From DATADW01 sp963733905 (GTDB lineage: Bacteria > Actinomycetota > Acidimicrobiia > Spongiisociales > DATADW01): a DNA stretch of 64,000 nt. Under the pieces are notes generated by a model. It was given only the letters and a program-made list of their open reading frames with translations, had not been told where the DNA came from and did no database searches. The stretch lies in contig CAVTEU010000013.1 of assembly GCA_963733905.1 (NCBI GenBank), forward strand, positions 124,001 to 188,000, in the 5' to 3' direction. The translations under genes and the position numbers were made by a program. Shown here piece by piece: positions 10,957 through 20,835 of this stretch (positions within the stretch are counted from its first letter, which is position 1; each line of letters starts with the position of its first letter).

Positions 10957-12027
10957 TCAGGGCAACATCCGCACGATGGCTTTCCTCAACCGCACCGGAA
11001 CGGCGTGCCGCAGACGAGCCGGTATCAAACCGGCGGCCTTGAGAGCGCGTGAGGACTCTTCGGTCGCATCGGGGGACTTTTCGCCAATAACGTCGTCAGC
11101 CGGCGGAGGTTTGCCAGCGGCGACGATCGACGACCGGGCGATCTCCTCAGCTGTCCGGTAGAGCGCGCGATACTCGGCTCGCAGCGCATCCAATTCCGCC
11201 CGACCGTCGCCATTTCCCCCCACCATCGATCCCTGCAGAGCCCTCCAGGTCCTGTCGGCGAGGTCGGATACGGCTGGAGCGACTTCGAGCTCTTGCCACC
11301 CGGGATGAGGGGCGGCCAGCACCGGGTCGACGAGCTTGCCGGCAGAGACCATCTCCGACGCCGGCGCATCACTCACCGGCGGCAGGCCAATGGCGTCGTC
11401 CACGGCGGCGATCGCCGCGGTCCAATCCGACGCAAGCTGCTGCGTAGAGACAATCGCCCGAGCCTTGCCCCTTGTGGCGCGCTCCGAGTACAGGGTCGTG
11501 TTGATCCACGACACGACCCTGTCGGTGGGAGTGGACTGGTTCGCCGACCAGAGCCCGCGGCCCCGGCCGACTCCTTCAGGCAGGCGAACGACGAGGATGT
11601 ACGAGGGGAGCGCTTCGGACTCGCGGGCCGCCTGGTCCCAGAGGCTGGTGAACCAGGCGAGCCGCGAGTCCCTCAGAACGACAAAGTCGCTCGTGCCGAG
11701 CTGGTCGGTCAGCCATTTTCCTGCGGCAGCGATCGAAGACTGGTCGAAGCAGGCAGCGGTTGTGGCTCCCCATGCTTCGGGACGGGCATCTGCCAAGAGC
11801 ACACCTGACTTGCTCAGCAGCGAACTATGGAAGTCGACCAACCACTCGGACTCACCGTCGGTCGTCGAGCCCTCGTTGGTGATTACCGGCTTCGGGATTC
11901 GGTATCCCAGCACCTCGAGGATACCGGCGGCCATCCCGGCGCCGCTGCCGGGCGATCCGAGGACCAACACCACCTGCCGGGTCAAGAGGCGCCCCCGGTG
12001 CCCTTGTTCCCGAACCGTTGCCGCCAT
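10957..12027 (-). CDS. Sulfotransferase-like protein with altered P-loop
   Basis: Intact. ATG 12027 is listed because longer starts overlap the upstream gene further; a TTG at 11985, overlapping the upstream stop (TTGA), is also plausible. The N-terminal strand-loop-helix is VVLVLGSPGSGAGMAAGILE, where the basic residue and GTS of active sulfotransferases are replaced by GSGAG. Middle motifs FVVLRDSRLAWFTSLW and YILVVRLPEG, and the C-terminal AEYRALYRTAEEIARSSIVA, align with the paralogue at 7096-8317. It could be an active enzyme with unusual PAPS contacts or a non-catalytic partner. It lies between a sulfotransferase and GT2 copy 3. Confidence 0.6.
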   Translation of the reverse strand: MAATVREQGHRGRLLTRQVVLVLGSPGSGAGMAAGILEVLGYRIPKPVITNEGSTTDGESEWLVDFHSSLLSKSGVLLADARPEAWGATTAACFDQSSIAAAGKWLTDQLGTSDFVVLRDSRLAWFTSLWDQAARESEALPSYILVVRLPEGVGRGRGLWSANQSTPTDRVVSWINTTLYSERATRGKARAIVSTQQLASDWTAAIAAVDDAIGLPPVSDAPASEMVSAGKLVDPVLAAPHPGWQELEVAPAVSDLADRTWRALQGSMVGGNGDGRAELDALRAEYRALYRTAEEIARSSIVAAGKPPPADDVIGEKSPDATEESSRALKAAGLIPARLRHAVPVRLRKAIVRMLP

Positions 12028-13277
12028 GCGACGCCTACCCGTCTGATTGGCGAGGTCCATCGCCAAGTGAAGTCTTGTTCCATCGCATCGAGGCGCTGTT
12101 CTGAATCCGACGCCCGCTGGGCGGCCTCAGACGCCATGCTCTGGGCGAAGCCGAGGTTGGCCCGAGCTATCGAAAGGGACTCACCCGCCTGGCGGAGCAT
12201 TGCATCCTTGGCCTGCTCCTTCTCGGCGAGTGCATCCAACCGCTGCCTCATTCGGCCGCTGGAGGCCTTAGCTGACGCGAGCGCAGCGCTCCGTTGTCCG
12301 AGCGTCTGGCGAGCCTTCTCGACACGGGCTTGGGAACGCTCCAATCCACGTGCCGTGTTCTTGGCCTCGATGACTGCCGACTTAGCCTCGGTGGCCAGCT
12401 TTTCGATGCGTTCATTGCGCTCGACCACCGATTGGATGGCGCCGAGCAACGGTTCGACTTGCGGCATCCACTCACCGAGATCTCCTCCATCGCCGTCGTC
12501 CGGAGGGGTGAAGTGCAGCATCTCGAAGTCGGCCCGATAGAGCCTCCGGATCGCATCGCGTTCCGCCGGCCCGTTGAGGGCCTCGGTGTAGGGAAGAAGC
12601 GAAGTGTTCAGATTTGGAACAGTGGGCTCGGGAAGCCCGATCTCGGCGAGGTGCTTCATCAGCCATCCAAGTGTCTCGCTGAGATCGGTCAGCTTGGTCA
12701 CCTGCAATGCGTTGAACCCAAATTCGCCCATCAGAGCGGTTTGAGGCACCCAATGGGAGTTGAACATGCTCGGGTCGAGCGTGGGCACATCGTCATCGAC
12801 GACCGCTTCTCCCAAGGCACCCACGAAACGGCGATAGTCCTCGACTATCTCGGGAGCCGCTGCAGGCACCCGTGGGAACCAATCGGCCGTGGCAAACGAG
12901 CGAAGCATCTGGGGCTCGCGGGCCAGGGCCTTCGACTGCCAAGCCGACCACAGTCTCGCCACCGGGTCCCTGACCACGGTGAATCTGAACCACCCCTCCT
13001 CGTCGAGCAGACGAACCATGTCGTCATGGGATTTCCCCACCAACGAGTTCTCAGGACCCCAACGATGCATGTCGTGGATGGTCATTGCCGGCGTGGTCTC
13101 ACCCTCTGTCGAGCGGTGAAAATGCTCCGCTGGGATCCCGGCGACCTCGGCCAGCGCCCACATGATCGATGAACAGGCGCTCTTGGGCATCGGCACGAAA
13201 AGCACTCTGGCCGGCTCGATCACGATCGCCCGGTTGATGAAGTGGTCGGTGAGGTCGTGCGGGGACATTTTTCTCAC
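11982..13277 (-). CDS. Sulfotransferase with C-terminal coiled coil
   Basis: Intact, 431 residues. Residues ~25-41 (RVLFVPMPKSACSSIMWAL) are the 5'-PSB loop of the sulfotransferase-2 group. FTVVRDPVARLWSAWQ near residue 103 is the 3'-PB motif with the conserved Arg and Ser-like position. The catalytic fold ends near residue 270. Residues ~285-395 are a long charged heptad region (VVERNERIEKLATEAKSAV onward), predicted coiled coil, followed by a short basic tail. The partner of the coil is unknown. It is co-directional with the methyltransferase and metallophosphoesterase upstream, spaced 22 bases from the former. It likely sulfates a surface-glycan sugar. Confidence 0.75.
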   Translation of the reverse strand: MRKMSPHDLTDHFINRAIVIEPARVLFVPMPKSACSSIMWALAEVAGIPAEHFHRSTEGETTPAMTIHDMHRWGPENSLVGKSHDDMVRLLDEEGWFRFTVVRDPVARLWSAWQSKALAREPQMLRSFATADWFPRVPAAAPEIVEDYRRFVGALGEAVVDDDVPTLDPSMFNSHWVPQTALMGEFGFNALQVTKLTDLSETLGWLMKHLAEIGLPEPTVPNLNTSLLPYTEALNGPAERDAIRRLYRADFEMLHFTPPDDGDGGDLGEWMPQVEPLLGAIQSVVERNERIEKLATEAKSAVIEAKNTARGLERSQARVEKARQTLGQRSAALASAKASSGRMRQRLDALAEKEQAKDAMLRQAGESLSIARANLGFAQSMASEAAQRASDSEQRLDAMEQDFTWRWTSPIRRVGVAWRQRFGNKGTGGAS

Positions 13278-13299
13278 CGACTCTAGGGAGATGAGGCGG

Positions 13300-14029
13300 T
13301 CAAGCCTGGTCGCCCGCCGGCGCTCCCGACCGGTCTCGACTCCGTCGCATGGCCCTCCTCATGCCTTTGAGCATCTGGCGTCGGAGGGTGGTGTCGGGGT
13401 AGCGACCCACCAGGTCAGTGAAACCGAAGGACTCGCCGTCGATCTTCCGTATGAGGAATTGGCGGTGTGGCAGTGCATGGATCGGCGCCCCAACCGCCTC
13501 GGCGAAATACACAGTGAAGGGGAAGACCAGAGTCGGCTCGAACTGCGGTGGCGTGTTGCCAGATCGACGGCGCAAGGTCGTCTCCGCCGATGTATCCGCC
13601 TTCTCTGATCTTGGGGTAGACCCGAATCAGGTCGATGGCAATCCCGCGCAACGTGTGGTCGCCGTCGATGTAGGCCAAATCCAGGCTGCCATCGGGGATC
13701 TGGTCTATGACCTCTGTCGTGGTCCCTCGCAACACCACTCGCCGGTCGGCTGCGTGCTCCGTCCTGGTCATCGCTTCGCGGTAGATCTCCTCGAACCGAG
13801 TGTCTTCCTGGTTGGCCGGCTTGTTCCAGTCGGCAAGATGCCGCCACGGGTCGATCAGGTAGTAGCGGGTGATTCCGGGAACACGCCGCAACAGTTCTTC
13901 CGACAAGAGCCCGCGATACACCCCCACTTCGGCAATCTCGCGGACACCGGCTTGTTCGATGAATCGCACCCACAAGTCGGGACGACTTGGGCTCTCGACG
14001 AGCGACTGGATGAGGGCATCGTCCATCAA
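13300..14029 (-). CDS. Class I SAM-dependent methyltransferase, frameshifted
   Basis: Starts MMDDALIQSLVESPS at 14029, overlapping the metallophosphoesterase stop by 4 bases. IAEVGVYRGLLSEELLRRV is motif I of a Rossmann methyltransferase, LIDPW is the acidic loop, and LDLAYIDGDHTLRGIAIDL with GGYIGGDDL are the metal/substrate loops of the Methyltransf_24-type family. A frame change near 13560-13575 separates the last ~90 residues (FPFTVYFAEAVGAPIHALPH). The enzyme probably O-methylates a sugar in the same glycan as the flanking sulfotransferases. The exact acceptor is not recognisable. Confidence 0.7.
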
Positions 14030-15198
14030 ACAGTGGCCACTAGATCAGGTTCATACACATCGAGCATGCCAGTGCGGCTCATGATCTGGTGGGGAATTTT
14101 CTTCGTGCTCACAGTCAATGTGCCTGTCGAAACGAAACCGCTCTCACCCAGTGCAACATTGGCCGAGGGGCGTCGGTGCGACAATTGCCAAAACTGGCCG
14201 GACTTGCGGTTCTTGATCTGGTCGACCTGCTTTATCTCGAGCTCGATCGAGTCGAGGTACACACGCCCGATGAGGTAGTTGAGTTTTGGGGCGCGACCGA
14301 CGTTGGCTCCATGAGCTATTTGAACAACCCCGCCTCTTTCAGAGGCAGTCACATCATGCACCTCCCCACAAAGGTAGAGATCCACGGCGTGATCCTCGAG
14401 GGTCCTCCAAAACAGCGACTCAGTCAACTCCTCCACTGTCATCCCAGAGGAGTGTGTCTGACGAAAGGGCGTCAGCACCGGGCAATGACCCTGAACTATG
14501 ACATGGCGAACCATCGGATTAGATGAGACCCGCTCGAGAAGATCCGACAACCAGGCCATTTGATCATCGGTGACCTCCACCCGCACTCCGCCATCCGGCG
14601 ACTTCGAGAATACGTCCACGGTCACTATGACCGTGTCGCGGTGGCGAAAGGCGTAGGCGGTGTCCTCGTACGGTGTGCCCACGGGTCGCGAGGGATAACG
14701 CGGTCCTTGTGGTGTCCTGGTGAAGTTGTCGGACCAAACCTCCTTGAAAGTGCGGAAGAGCTTGTATTTGGGCGAGCCCGGGCTCCAGGGGTTGTCCCCC
14801 AACTCATGGTCCCCTACTGCGGCGTGCACCTCGAGGCCGCGCCGCGCGAATCTTTCCTTCCACTGTCCGTAGTAGAGGTCGCCTGCAGCAAGTACTGCCT
14901 TTCGCATCTCGCTCACGTTGCCAACCGGACCGAAGAGTTCGAGACCGTCGTCGTCGCGATGCCAAAGGCCCTGCACCAGATCGCCCGCCACCAGGACGAA
15001 CTCTGGCCGTTCAGCAGCAATCGAATCGAGCACCAGGCTCATCAGCGCTTCGTAGTGCTCGTTGATGCTGTTTGGCATACCGGGAACCCACCCGGGAAGC
15101 CGACTGAGATCGCCGACATCGAGGTTGAGGAAGTCAGGGATCGATGCGAACGTCCAATGTGGGGCGTCGCCATTGCGCCTGGTCGTGTTCTGAGCCAT
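14026..15198 (-). CDS. Calcineurin-like metallophosphoesterase
   Basis: Intact, 390 residues, no signal peptide. Metal-site motifs occur in order: FVLVAGDLVQGLWHRDDD, VHAAVGDHELGDNPWSPG, HVIVQGHCPVLTPFRQ and LYLCGEVHDV. This is the GD..GDHE..GH..GExH pattern of the superfamily. It lies 9 bases after the sulfotransferase at 15208 and overlaps the methyltransferase by 4 bases, so it belongs to the same transcription unit. The substrate is unknown. A nucleotide or phosphoester by-product of glycan assembly, such as PAP, would fit the neighbourhood, but nothing in the sequence proves it. Confidence 0.75.
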   Translation of the reverse strand: MAQNTTRRNGDAPHWTFASIPDFLNLDVGDLSRLPGWVPGMPNSINEHYEALMSLVLDSIAAERPEFVLVAGDLVQGLWHRDDDGLELFGPVGNVSEMRKAVLAAGDLYYGQWKERFARRGLEVHAAVGDHELGDNPWSPGSPKYKLFRTFKEVWSDNFTRTPQGPRYPSRPVGTPYEDTAYAFRHRDTVIVTVDVFSKSPDGGVRVEVTDDQMAWLSDLLERVSSNPMVRHVIVQGHCPVLTPFRQTHSSGMTVEELTESLFWRTLEDHAVDLYLCGEVHDVTASERGGVVQIAHGANVGRAPKLNYLIGRVYLDSIELEIKQVDQIKNRKSGQFWQLSHRRPSANVALGESGFVSTGTLTVSTKKIPHQIMSRTGMLDVYEPDLVATV

Positions 15199-15207
15199 CT
15201 CGCAACT

Positions 15208-15996
15208 CTAGGTTGAGTCGCCGGAGGCGACCACTCGGGTTAGGGGCTCCAAAACACTCGGATAGTGTCGACGGAAAACCGCGTTATCGCCACGGAGCAC
15301 AAGGTCTCGAGTCGCGTCGTCAAAGTATGCCGCCGCTTTGTCGTGCGATGACGGATTGGCTGGCGCCGCTGCCGCAAGTCGTTCCAATGCACCCTCCCGA
15401 AGCTCGACCTCTGGGCGCGATGCAAATTCCCTCAGGTCATCGTTGAGATGCTCCAAGCGCACGAAGACATCCACCCGGTTGCGCCGCTCGAAGAATCGAC
15501 CGACATCGGTCGATGGTGTCACCTCTTTCTCTGGGCGCGGCACTCTTGGACTCGATGTCGCCAGAACCAACCATCGGAGGGTGAACAGGCCGACTCCAGA
15601 GCGATTGGCGTAGCGGATCTGCTCGGGGAGCGAGTAGCCATTTGTATTCTCTGGTTTCGCCACGAGTCCCTCGGCATCGAAAAGGTGGCGAATCCATCGC
15701 TGAAACGTCGCGTGGTCACCCTCTCCGTAAAGTGAATCCCTCACCGACTCGTCGAATGCCGTATATAGCCATTTGCGCTTCTCACGGCCAAATGACCAAA
15801 GCGAGACGTAGTAGTCGAGAGGATTCCGCACGCTCATGAGCCACACCTCTCCAGGGCGCTTACTCAAGCGACGCGGTGGTTGGTGTTTGGCCCAATGATC
15901 TACGGGCGCTACGAGTTCCTTCCTCAAGAAGCGGGCGATGAAACTGGAACCGGTCTTGTGCAGGTCCAGATAAACAACGTTTCCCTGTCGCAGCAT
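15208..15996 (-). CDS. Sulfotransferase family protein
   Basis: Intact, 262 residues. NVVYLDLHKTGSSFIARFLR near the N-terminus is the PAPS 5'-phosphosulfate loop (KTGSS). VWLMSVRNPLDYYVSLWS at ~52-69 is the 3'-phosphate motif (RNP..YVS). The rest is helical with basic patches, as in small bacterial sulfotransferases. It is the first gene of the minus-strand run sulfotransferase, phosphoesterase, methyltransferase, sulfotransferase, sulfotransferase-like, GT2. It is divergent from the GT2 gene starting near 16030. Confidence 0.75.
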   Translation of the reverse strand: MLRQGNVVYLDLHKTGSSFIARFLRKELVAPVDHWAKHQPPRRLSKRPGEVWLMSVRNPLDYYVSLWSFGREKRKWLYTAFDESVRDSLYGEGDHATFQRWIRHLFDAEGLVAKPENTNGYSLPEQIRYANRSGVGLFTLRWLVLATSSPRVPRPEKEVTPSTDVGRFFERRNRVDVFVRLEHLNDDLREFASRPEVELREGALERLAAAAPANPSSHDKAAAYFDDATRDLVLRGDNAVFRRHYPSVLEPLTRVVASGDST

Positions 15997-16029
15997 CGCC
16001 GCCCTCCGACGTGGACTCGAGAGCCTACC

Positions 16030-17280
16030 TTGGCTCTACGCTCACCGATCTTGCAGGTTGGGTGCATCGGTACCATTACTCCGGTGGGTGATCCGGCAGT
16101 CGACGAGCGTCCACGGCGGCTGGCCGAGTTGATGGCGAGGCGCTCCGGTGGTTCGGTAGTCGCCGACACAGTGGGAGCGATCACACCCCTCGATGTGATC
16201 CTTTCGGTACACGCTCAGGACCCGTTGGCACCACCGCTCTCGGCTCACCGAGGCTGGCGCCTCGTCGATGGCACGACGACCGAGGCGGCGATCGACGATG
16301 CCGGATTTGGCCTCCAATTCCGGGGTGAGTTCGGAGAGGATCGTCTCCACGTCCTGCACGGGTCAGTCCCGCCATCACCCGGTCTCGCCCCATCGGGCTA
16401 CCGCGCCCTGGCGGTGATGACCGCCTACAACGAGGGCGACATCATCGAGGGGATATTGGATCGGGCTTTGGACGAGGGCTTCGAGGTGCACTTCATCGAC
16501 AATTGGTCAACCGACGGGACCTTGGAGAAAGCCTCCGACCATCCCGCAGTGAGCACCGCTGAGCGCTTTCCAGACCGCCGGCCCGAGCACTACGAATGGG
16601 AGCTCCTGCTTCACCGCGTCGAACAGATCGCCGAAAACACCCGCGCCGATTGGGTGGTCCACCACGACGCCGACGAGTGGCGGCAATCGGCATGGCCCGG
16701 TGTGCCCATGATCGATGCGTTGTACTGGGTGGCGAGTGCTGGGTACAACGCCGTCGATCACACGGTGGTGTTGCACCCGCCGACCGATGACAGGTTCTCA
16801 CCCGGCACTGACGTCACCGTAGCTCTAGAACGATTCGAATTCGGACGGAGAATCGGGCATTTCAAACAGGTCAAGGCTTGGCGGTCAGGTTTCGGGCCGG
16901 TGGACCTCGCCTCGTCGGGTGGACACGAGGCCGTGTTCGAGGGACGCACCGTCTTTCCGGTCAATTTTCTGTTGCGGCACTATCCGATCAGGTCCCAGTC
17001 ACAGGGGATGCGCAAGATCTTCGAGGAAAGGCGCCCCCGTTGGTCGCCGGAGGAGCGTCGCCGGGGCTGGCACAACCAATACGACGACATTGGGCAGTTC
17101 ACCAACTTCGTCCGCGACCCGGACGACCTCCCTGTTTTCGAGGCCGAGTCCTTCGGCTACCGCTTCATGTTCGAACGGCTGGCGCGGATTGGGATCGAGA
17201 GGATGGCGGCGGTACCCGTTGCGTCGGTAGTCGTCGGCTCACTACCCGACGTTGCTTTGGGAATCACCGCGCTCGGATAG
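16030..17280 (+). CDS. GT2-type glycosyltransferase
   Basis: The frame is open from 15880, but starts before ~16000 would overlap the divergent sulfotransferase. TTG 16030, GTG 16084 or ATG 16132 are the candidates. The catalytic domain begins ALAVMTAYNEGDIIEGILD, followed by VHFIDNWSTDGTLEKAS and the metal motif WVVHHDADEWRQS. These are the GT2 hallmarks (nucleotide-binding strand, DGT, DxD). The C-terminal third (LRHYPIRSQSQGMRKIFEER) is basic and may contact lipid phosphate. Its 3' end overlaps the convergent sulfotransferase by 39 bases. Role: sugar addition during glycan assembly. Confidence 0.7.
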   Translation: MALRSPILQVGCIGTITPVGDPAVDERPRRLAELMARRSGGSVVADTVGAITPLDVILSVHAQDPLAPPLSAHRGWRLVDGTTTEAAIDDAGFGLQFRGEFGEDRLHVLHGSVPPSPGLAPSGYRALAVMTAYNEGDIIEGILDRALDEGFEVHFIDNWSTDGTLEKASDHPAVSTAERFPDRRPEHYEWELLLHRVEQIAENTRADWVVHHDADEWRQSAWPGVPMIDALYWVASAGYNAVDHTVVLHPPTDDRFSPGTDVTVALERFEFGRRIGHFKQVKAWRSGFGPVDLASSGGHEAVFEGRTVFPVNFLLRHYPIRSQSQGMRKIFEERRPRWSPEERRRGWHNQYDDIGQFTNFVRDPDDLPVFEAESFGYRFMFERLARIGIERMAAVPVASVVVGSLPDVALGITALG

Positions 17281-17918
17281 AGCTTCGCCATCAGCGAGCT
17301 CCCAAACGTGATATTCGGCCGCAAGAAAAGATCGCAGCTGACTTTCCACGTCGGGTGATAGCTCGAGCGGCCGTTCCGGCGAGACATTGCGCCGCTCCAG
17401 GGTGACTCCACGGCCCACTTTCGACCCCAGATGCTGCAACGCGGTATCGAGGTCCTCGTAGCGGTACATCCTGTCGAGGCCCACGGGAGTGTGGGCACCT
17501 TGCACGAACCTGGCTTGCCGCCCCAGCTTCGCCGCGTCCGGGTCACCATTCACATAGGCGAGGGCGAAGTCGTCGAAGGTACGCTCGCCGGTGTACACGG
17601 ATGGCGCGGATGACTTGGATCTGCAAGAGACTCCCGGCTCCGATAGCGGTACCAACTGTGAAGCCATGAAATGGGCTCGCGCACCATGCAGATCACCTCG
17701 TACGTGTCCCTGGGGAATCCGCTTCGGTGGAGCCAGGGCCGGATAAACCGCTCGAAACCTCTGAAGTTGACATGCTTTACGCGTGGGTCACTCCCGGTGC
17801 TGATCAAAGCGTACGGGCGGAGTGCCTCCTCGATCGAGGTCGAAGCTGTCTTTGGCATCGAGAGGAATACGAAGCCGTGTTGGGGGGCCGCAAGCACGGG
17901 GTCAGGGTAGTGACGCAT
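17242..17918 (-). CDS. Sulfotransferase family protein, frameshifted
   Basis: Starts MRHYPDPVLAAPQHG at 17918. FVFLSMPKTASTSIEEALRP is the PAPS-binding loop; ICMVREPISWLHSWYRYRSR is the 3'-phosphate motif. Near 17630 the frame changes, and the remaining ~110 residues (FDDFALAYVNGDPDAAKLGR, GLDRMYRYEDLDTALQHLG) run in another frame to the stop at 17242. Joined length is ~225 residues, usual for this small group. It is divergent from the sulfotransferase starting at 17963, 44 bases away. Confidence 0.65.
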
Positions 17919-17962
17919 GGGTCCGGGACCAGTGAGCCACCGGGCATTACGATCCCGCCGCT

Positions 17963-19061
17963 GTGACCAACAGCGTCGTCATCGTCGCCGGTTTCCACCG
18001 AAGCGGGACATCGGTCGTGGCCCGGCTGCTCCATTCCGCCGGGCTCTACCTGGGGGATGACCTGATCGGCGCGCTTCCCTCGAACCCATACGGTCACTTC
18101 GAGGACCGGGAGTTCGTTCGGCTCCACGACCGCATCCTCGATGACAACGGGGTCAACTGGCAGCTCGACCACCGATTGACGCCGCTGATCACTCCGCAAC
18201 GCTGGGCCGAGATGAAGGAGCTCGCCGACCAACGGAGCTCCCAGCACGACTCATGGGGATTCAAGGACCCTCGGGTCTGCCTATTGCTTGATCCTTGGAA
18301 ACAGGTGCTCCCCGAAGTTCGTGTCGTCGCCGTTTACCGCAACTGGTCTGATGCGACGTATTCACTTGAGCGACGGCACATCGAGGAAATGACGGCGGGG
18401 GTGGGCTCGGAGGAGATTCACGAGCGCTTCTGGACCGTGCCCGACCTCGGGCTCCGCATGTGGGTCGAGTACAACCGGGCGATCCTCGAGCTTCGCTGCC
18501 AATCACCCCGACGACGTCGCCTTCGTCCCGTTCCGGGCTCTCGCCAAGCCGGGACTGGTGGTTGACACCTTGAACGAGAGGTGGGCCTTAGGATTGCGTT
18601 CCAGGCCGGACATGGCCATGTTCGATCCAGACGCCACCGAGTCCCGGCCTGGACCGCAACCGCTTGCCGACCACCGCCTCGCTGTCACGTTGCGTGAAAC
18701 CTGGGCTCAACTCGAGGAAATGGCCGACGGGACCGCACCAAGTGACCCTCCCGACATCGACTTCTACACACCTGCAGCGTCATACGAGGCCCGCATGACG
18801 AACGATCGTCTCGCACTGGAGAACCCCGCCCTCCGGCGGAACTTGGAGTTGACACGTCGGGACCTGGAGGCGTCGCGCCAGGTGGTCCAGCGTCTCCAGA
18901 GCGAAGCTTCGGAGCGGCGTGTCGCATTGGAGAAGGCGCGGCTCGCTGAAGGCGACCTGAAGTGGCTGGTCAACCGTCTCGCCTCTAGCCCAGCCGGGTG
19001 GATCCTGCGCCGATGGAGTGGCTGGCGAACGATGGAAGATCGTTGGCGGACCGGTAGCTGA
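17963..19061 (+). CDS. Sulfotransferase with C-terminal coiled coil, frameshifted
   Basis: GTG start at 17963. SVVIVAGFHRSGTSVVARLL is the PAPS loop; SWGFKDPRVCLLLDPW and VRVVAVYRNWSDATYSLERR correspond to the core strand and 3'-phosphate motif. A frame change near 18495 separates the continuation VAFVPFRALAKPGLVVDTLN. The last ~120 residues are strongly heptad-like (LELTRRDLEASRQVVQRLQS) and end in a basic Trp-rich tail (WRTMEDRWRTGS). The combination of sulfotransferase plus coil recurs at 11982-13277. It ends 7 bases before the convergent exporter ATPase gene. Confidence 0.7.
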
Positions 19062-19068
19062 GCGCGGT

Positions 19069-19918
19069 TCAGGAAGCCGAGCGCTCCTCGTCGATCGAGA
19101 CGATCGGCGCATCGGAGATCGGAGTCTCGCCGCGGGGCCGCAGTCGTCGCCTCTTGGATCCGTCTGGCCGGACGGACTCCCGGTAGGAGCGGACCACCTT
19201 CTTCGCCGATCCGAGTCGGCGGATCCTTCCCTGGTGCAGCCACAGCACGCGGTCGCAGAAATTGGAGACAGTGCCCAAGTTGTGCGAGACGAAGATGATG
19301 GTCCCCGAGCTGTCCACGAGACCCTGCATCGCCTGGACGCTCTTGTCCTTGAATGACTCGTCGCCGACAGCCAGCACCTCGTCGAGCATGAGAATGTCGG
19401 GTTCCAGGTTCATGGCGATCGAGAACCCGAGCCGGGAGGACATCCCGGTGGAGTAAGTCTTGAGCGGGCGGTCGACGGCACTCCCCAACTCGGAGAACTC
19501 GAGTATGGCGTCGAACTTCTCGTCGATCTCGGCCTTGCGCAAACCCGCAGCCAACCCACCCAAGTAGATATTGCGCCGCCCCGACAACTCGGGGTTGAAG
19601 CCGACCCCCAACTGGAGCAGCGTCGAGGTGCGGCCGCGGACATCGACGGTTCCCGTCGTTCGGTTTGAGCGTCTGTGCGAGTACCCGCATCAACGTGCTC
19701 TTCCCCGCCCCATTGCGTCCGATCACCCCGAAGACCTCGCCGCGCATCACTTCGAACGAGAGGCCGTCGAGCGCAACGACCTCGCCGGCGAGGCGCTTGC
19801 CGAGTTGGGCTATCGAGCGCCGAAAAGTTGGGCTACGGTCGAGATAGGGCCGGAAGCGGACGGTCACGTCGTCGACAACGATGGCCGGCTCGCCGACTGG
19901 TTGGTCGTTTGTGGTCAC
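19069..19918 (-). CDS. ABC exporter ATP-binding subunit (Wzt/TagH type), frameshifted
   Basis: Cytoplasmic ATPase that would power glycan export with the permease just upstream, whose stop overlaps this GTG (GTGA). Motifs: Walker A EVFGVIGRNGAGKSTLMRVL; signature region PLKTYSTGMSSRLGFSIAMN; Walker B and D-loop PDILMLDEVLAVGDESFKDK; H-loop TIIFVSHNLGTV. YSTGMxxRL and ALDxLSFEVxxGE are typical of polysaccharide/teichoic-acid exporters. At ~283 residues it lacks the C-terminal carbohydrate-binding domain of long Wzt proteins. A frame change near 19650-19665, just after Walker A, splits it. Confidence 0.85.
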
Positions 19919-20749
19919 AGGTACCTCACCATGCTTCCCTCTTGGCGCACGAATAGCGTCACGCCAGCGAGTAGGGCCACGATCGCCCAGGTGCCGGCGA
20001 CAATCCAAGCCGTGTTGCTGATGGGTCGGGCGAGCAGCGCTCCCCGGTAGATCTCGAGGATCCAGTACATCGGGTTGCTCTTCATGACAGTCTGCGCCCA
20101 TGCCGGGGCGCGCTCGATCATCGATATCGGCCAGATGACCGGCGACAGATAGAGCCATAGTCGGATTACGAAAGGCAGCAGGTTGCCAATGTCCCGGAAC
20201 GGGACGGCCAGCCGGGCGATCATGGCGGCGAGCCCCACGTTGAAGAGTGTCTGGAGCACGAATGCCGGTGCGATCAAGGCAATGCGACCACGATGGCCTG
20301 ATATCGCTCAGCGGGATGATCAGGGCGAAGAAGACGACCAACGAAACCAAGAAGCCGACCCCAGCCTCGATTATCGCCGAGATCGGCAGGATCATCCGGG
20401 GGAACCGGAGGTTCACCAACAGCTTTCCGCTGTTCAGGATGCTGTTGGCGCCAGCGGTCATCGATTGCGTCGTGTAGTGGAACACGAAGAGGCCAGAGAC
20501 GAGGTAGGCCATGTAGTTGGGATCGCCCCGCTGGGTGCCGAGGATCACCCCGAAGGCGAAGAAGTAGACGCCGGCGAGCAGCAGCGGGTTGAGCACCCAC
20601 CACAGCAGACCCAGGGCCGTCGAGGCGTTCCGGGCGCGGAGCTTGCCCATCGCCAGGTACCAGGCAAACTCGCGACGACGCCACAACTCGCCCAGGTAGC
20701 CAACCGGTGCGGGCAAGCGCGTTGGTTCAGTAACAGTGCTGGAAGTCAC
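19915..20749 (-). CDS. ABC-2 type polysaccharide/teichoic acid export permease (Wzm/TagG type), frameshifted
   Basis: Membrane subunit with an amphipathic N-terminus (YLGELWRRREFAWYLAMGKL) typical of ABC-2 exporters. Six hydrophobic segments follow, including STALGLLWWVLNPLLLAGVY and, after a frame change near 20285, LPFVIRLWLYLSPVIWPISM and NPMYWILEIYRGALLA, which are conserved family landmarks. Total ~278 residues, the usual size. With the downstream ATPase it forms a complete exporter for a lipid-linked polysaccharide. Neighbouring glycosyl- and sulfotransferases suggest the cargo is the sulfated glycan; this is inference. Confidence 0.85.
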
Positions 20750-20813
20750 GACCTCAGTCTAGAGAGCACGCTCCCCCACACAGTCGAACCCGATAGCGTC
20801 GCTTTGTCTCAGC

Positions 20814-20835
20814 GACCCGGTCGACCATCCGGGTC
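20814..20835. other. Hairpin overlapping the transketolase stop
   Basis: Seven-base stem GACCCGG / CCGGGTC separated by 8 bases, at the very end of the transketolase gene on the minus strand. No T-run. It could mark an mRNA 3' end; functional evidence is absent. Confidence 0.25.

Noticed and set aside
18764..20749. 661-residue continuous minus-strand frame that looks like a permease-ATPase fusion
   Set aside because: It is built from the true permease N-terminus, a shifted stretch, the ATPase N-terminus and then antisense of a sulfotransferase. Repaired frames give two normal, overlapping genes.
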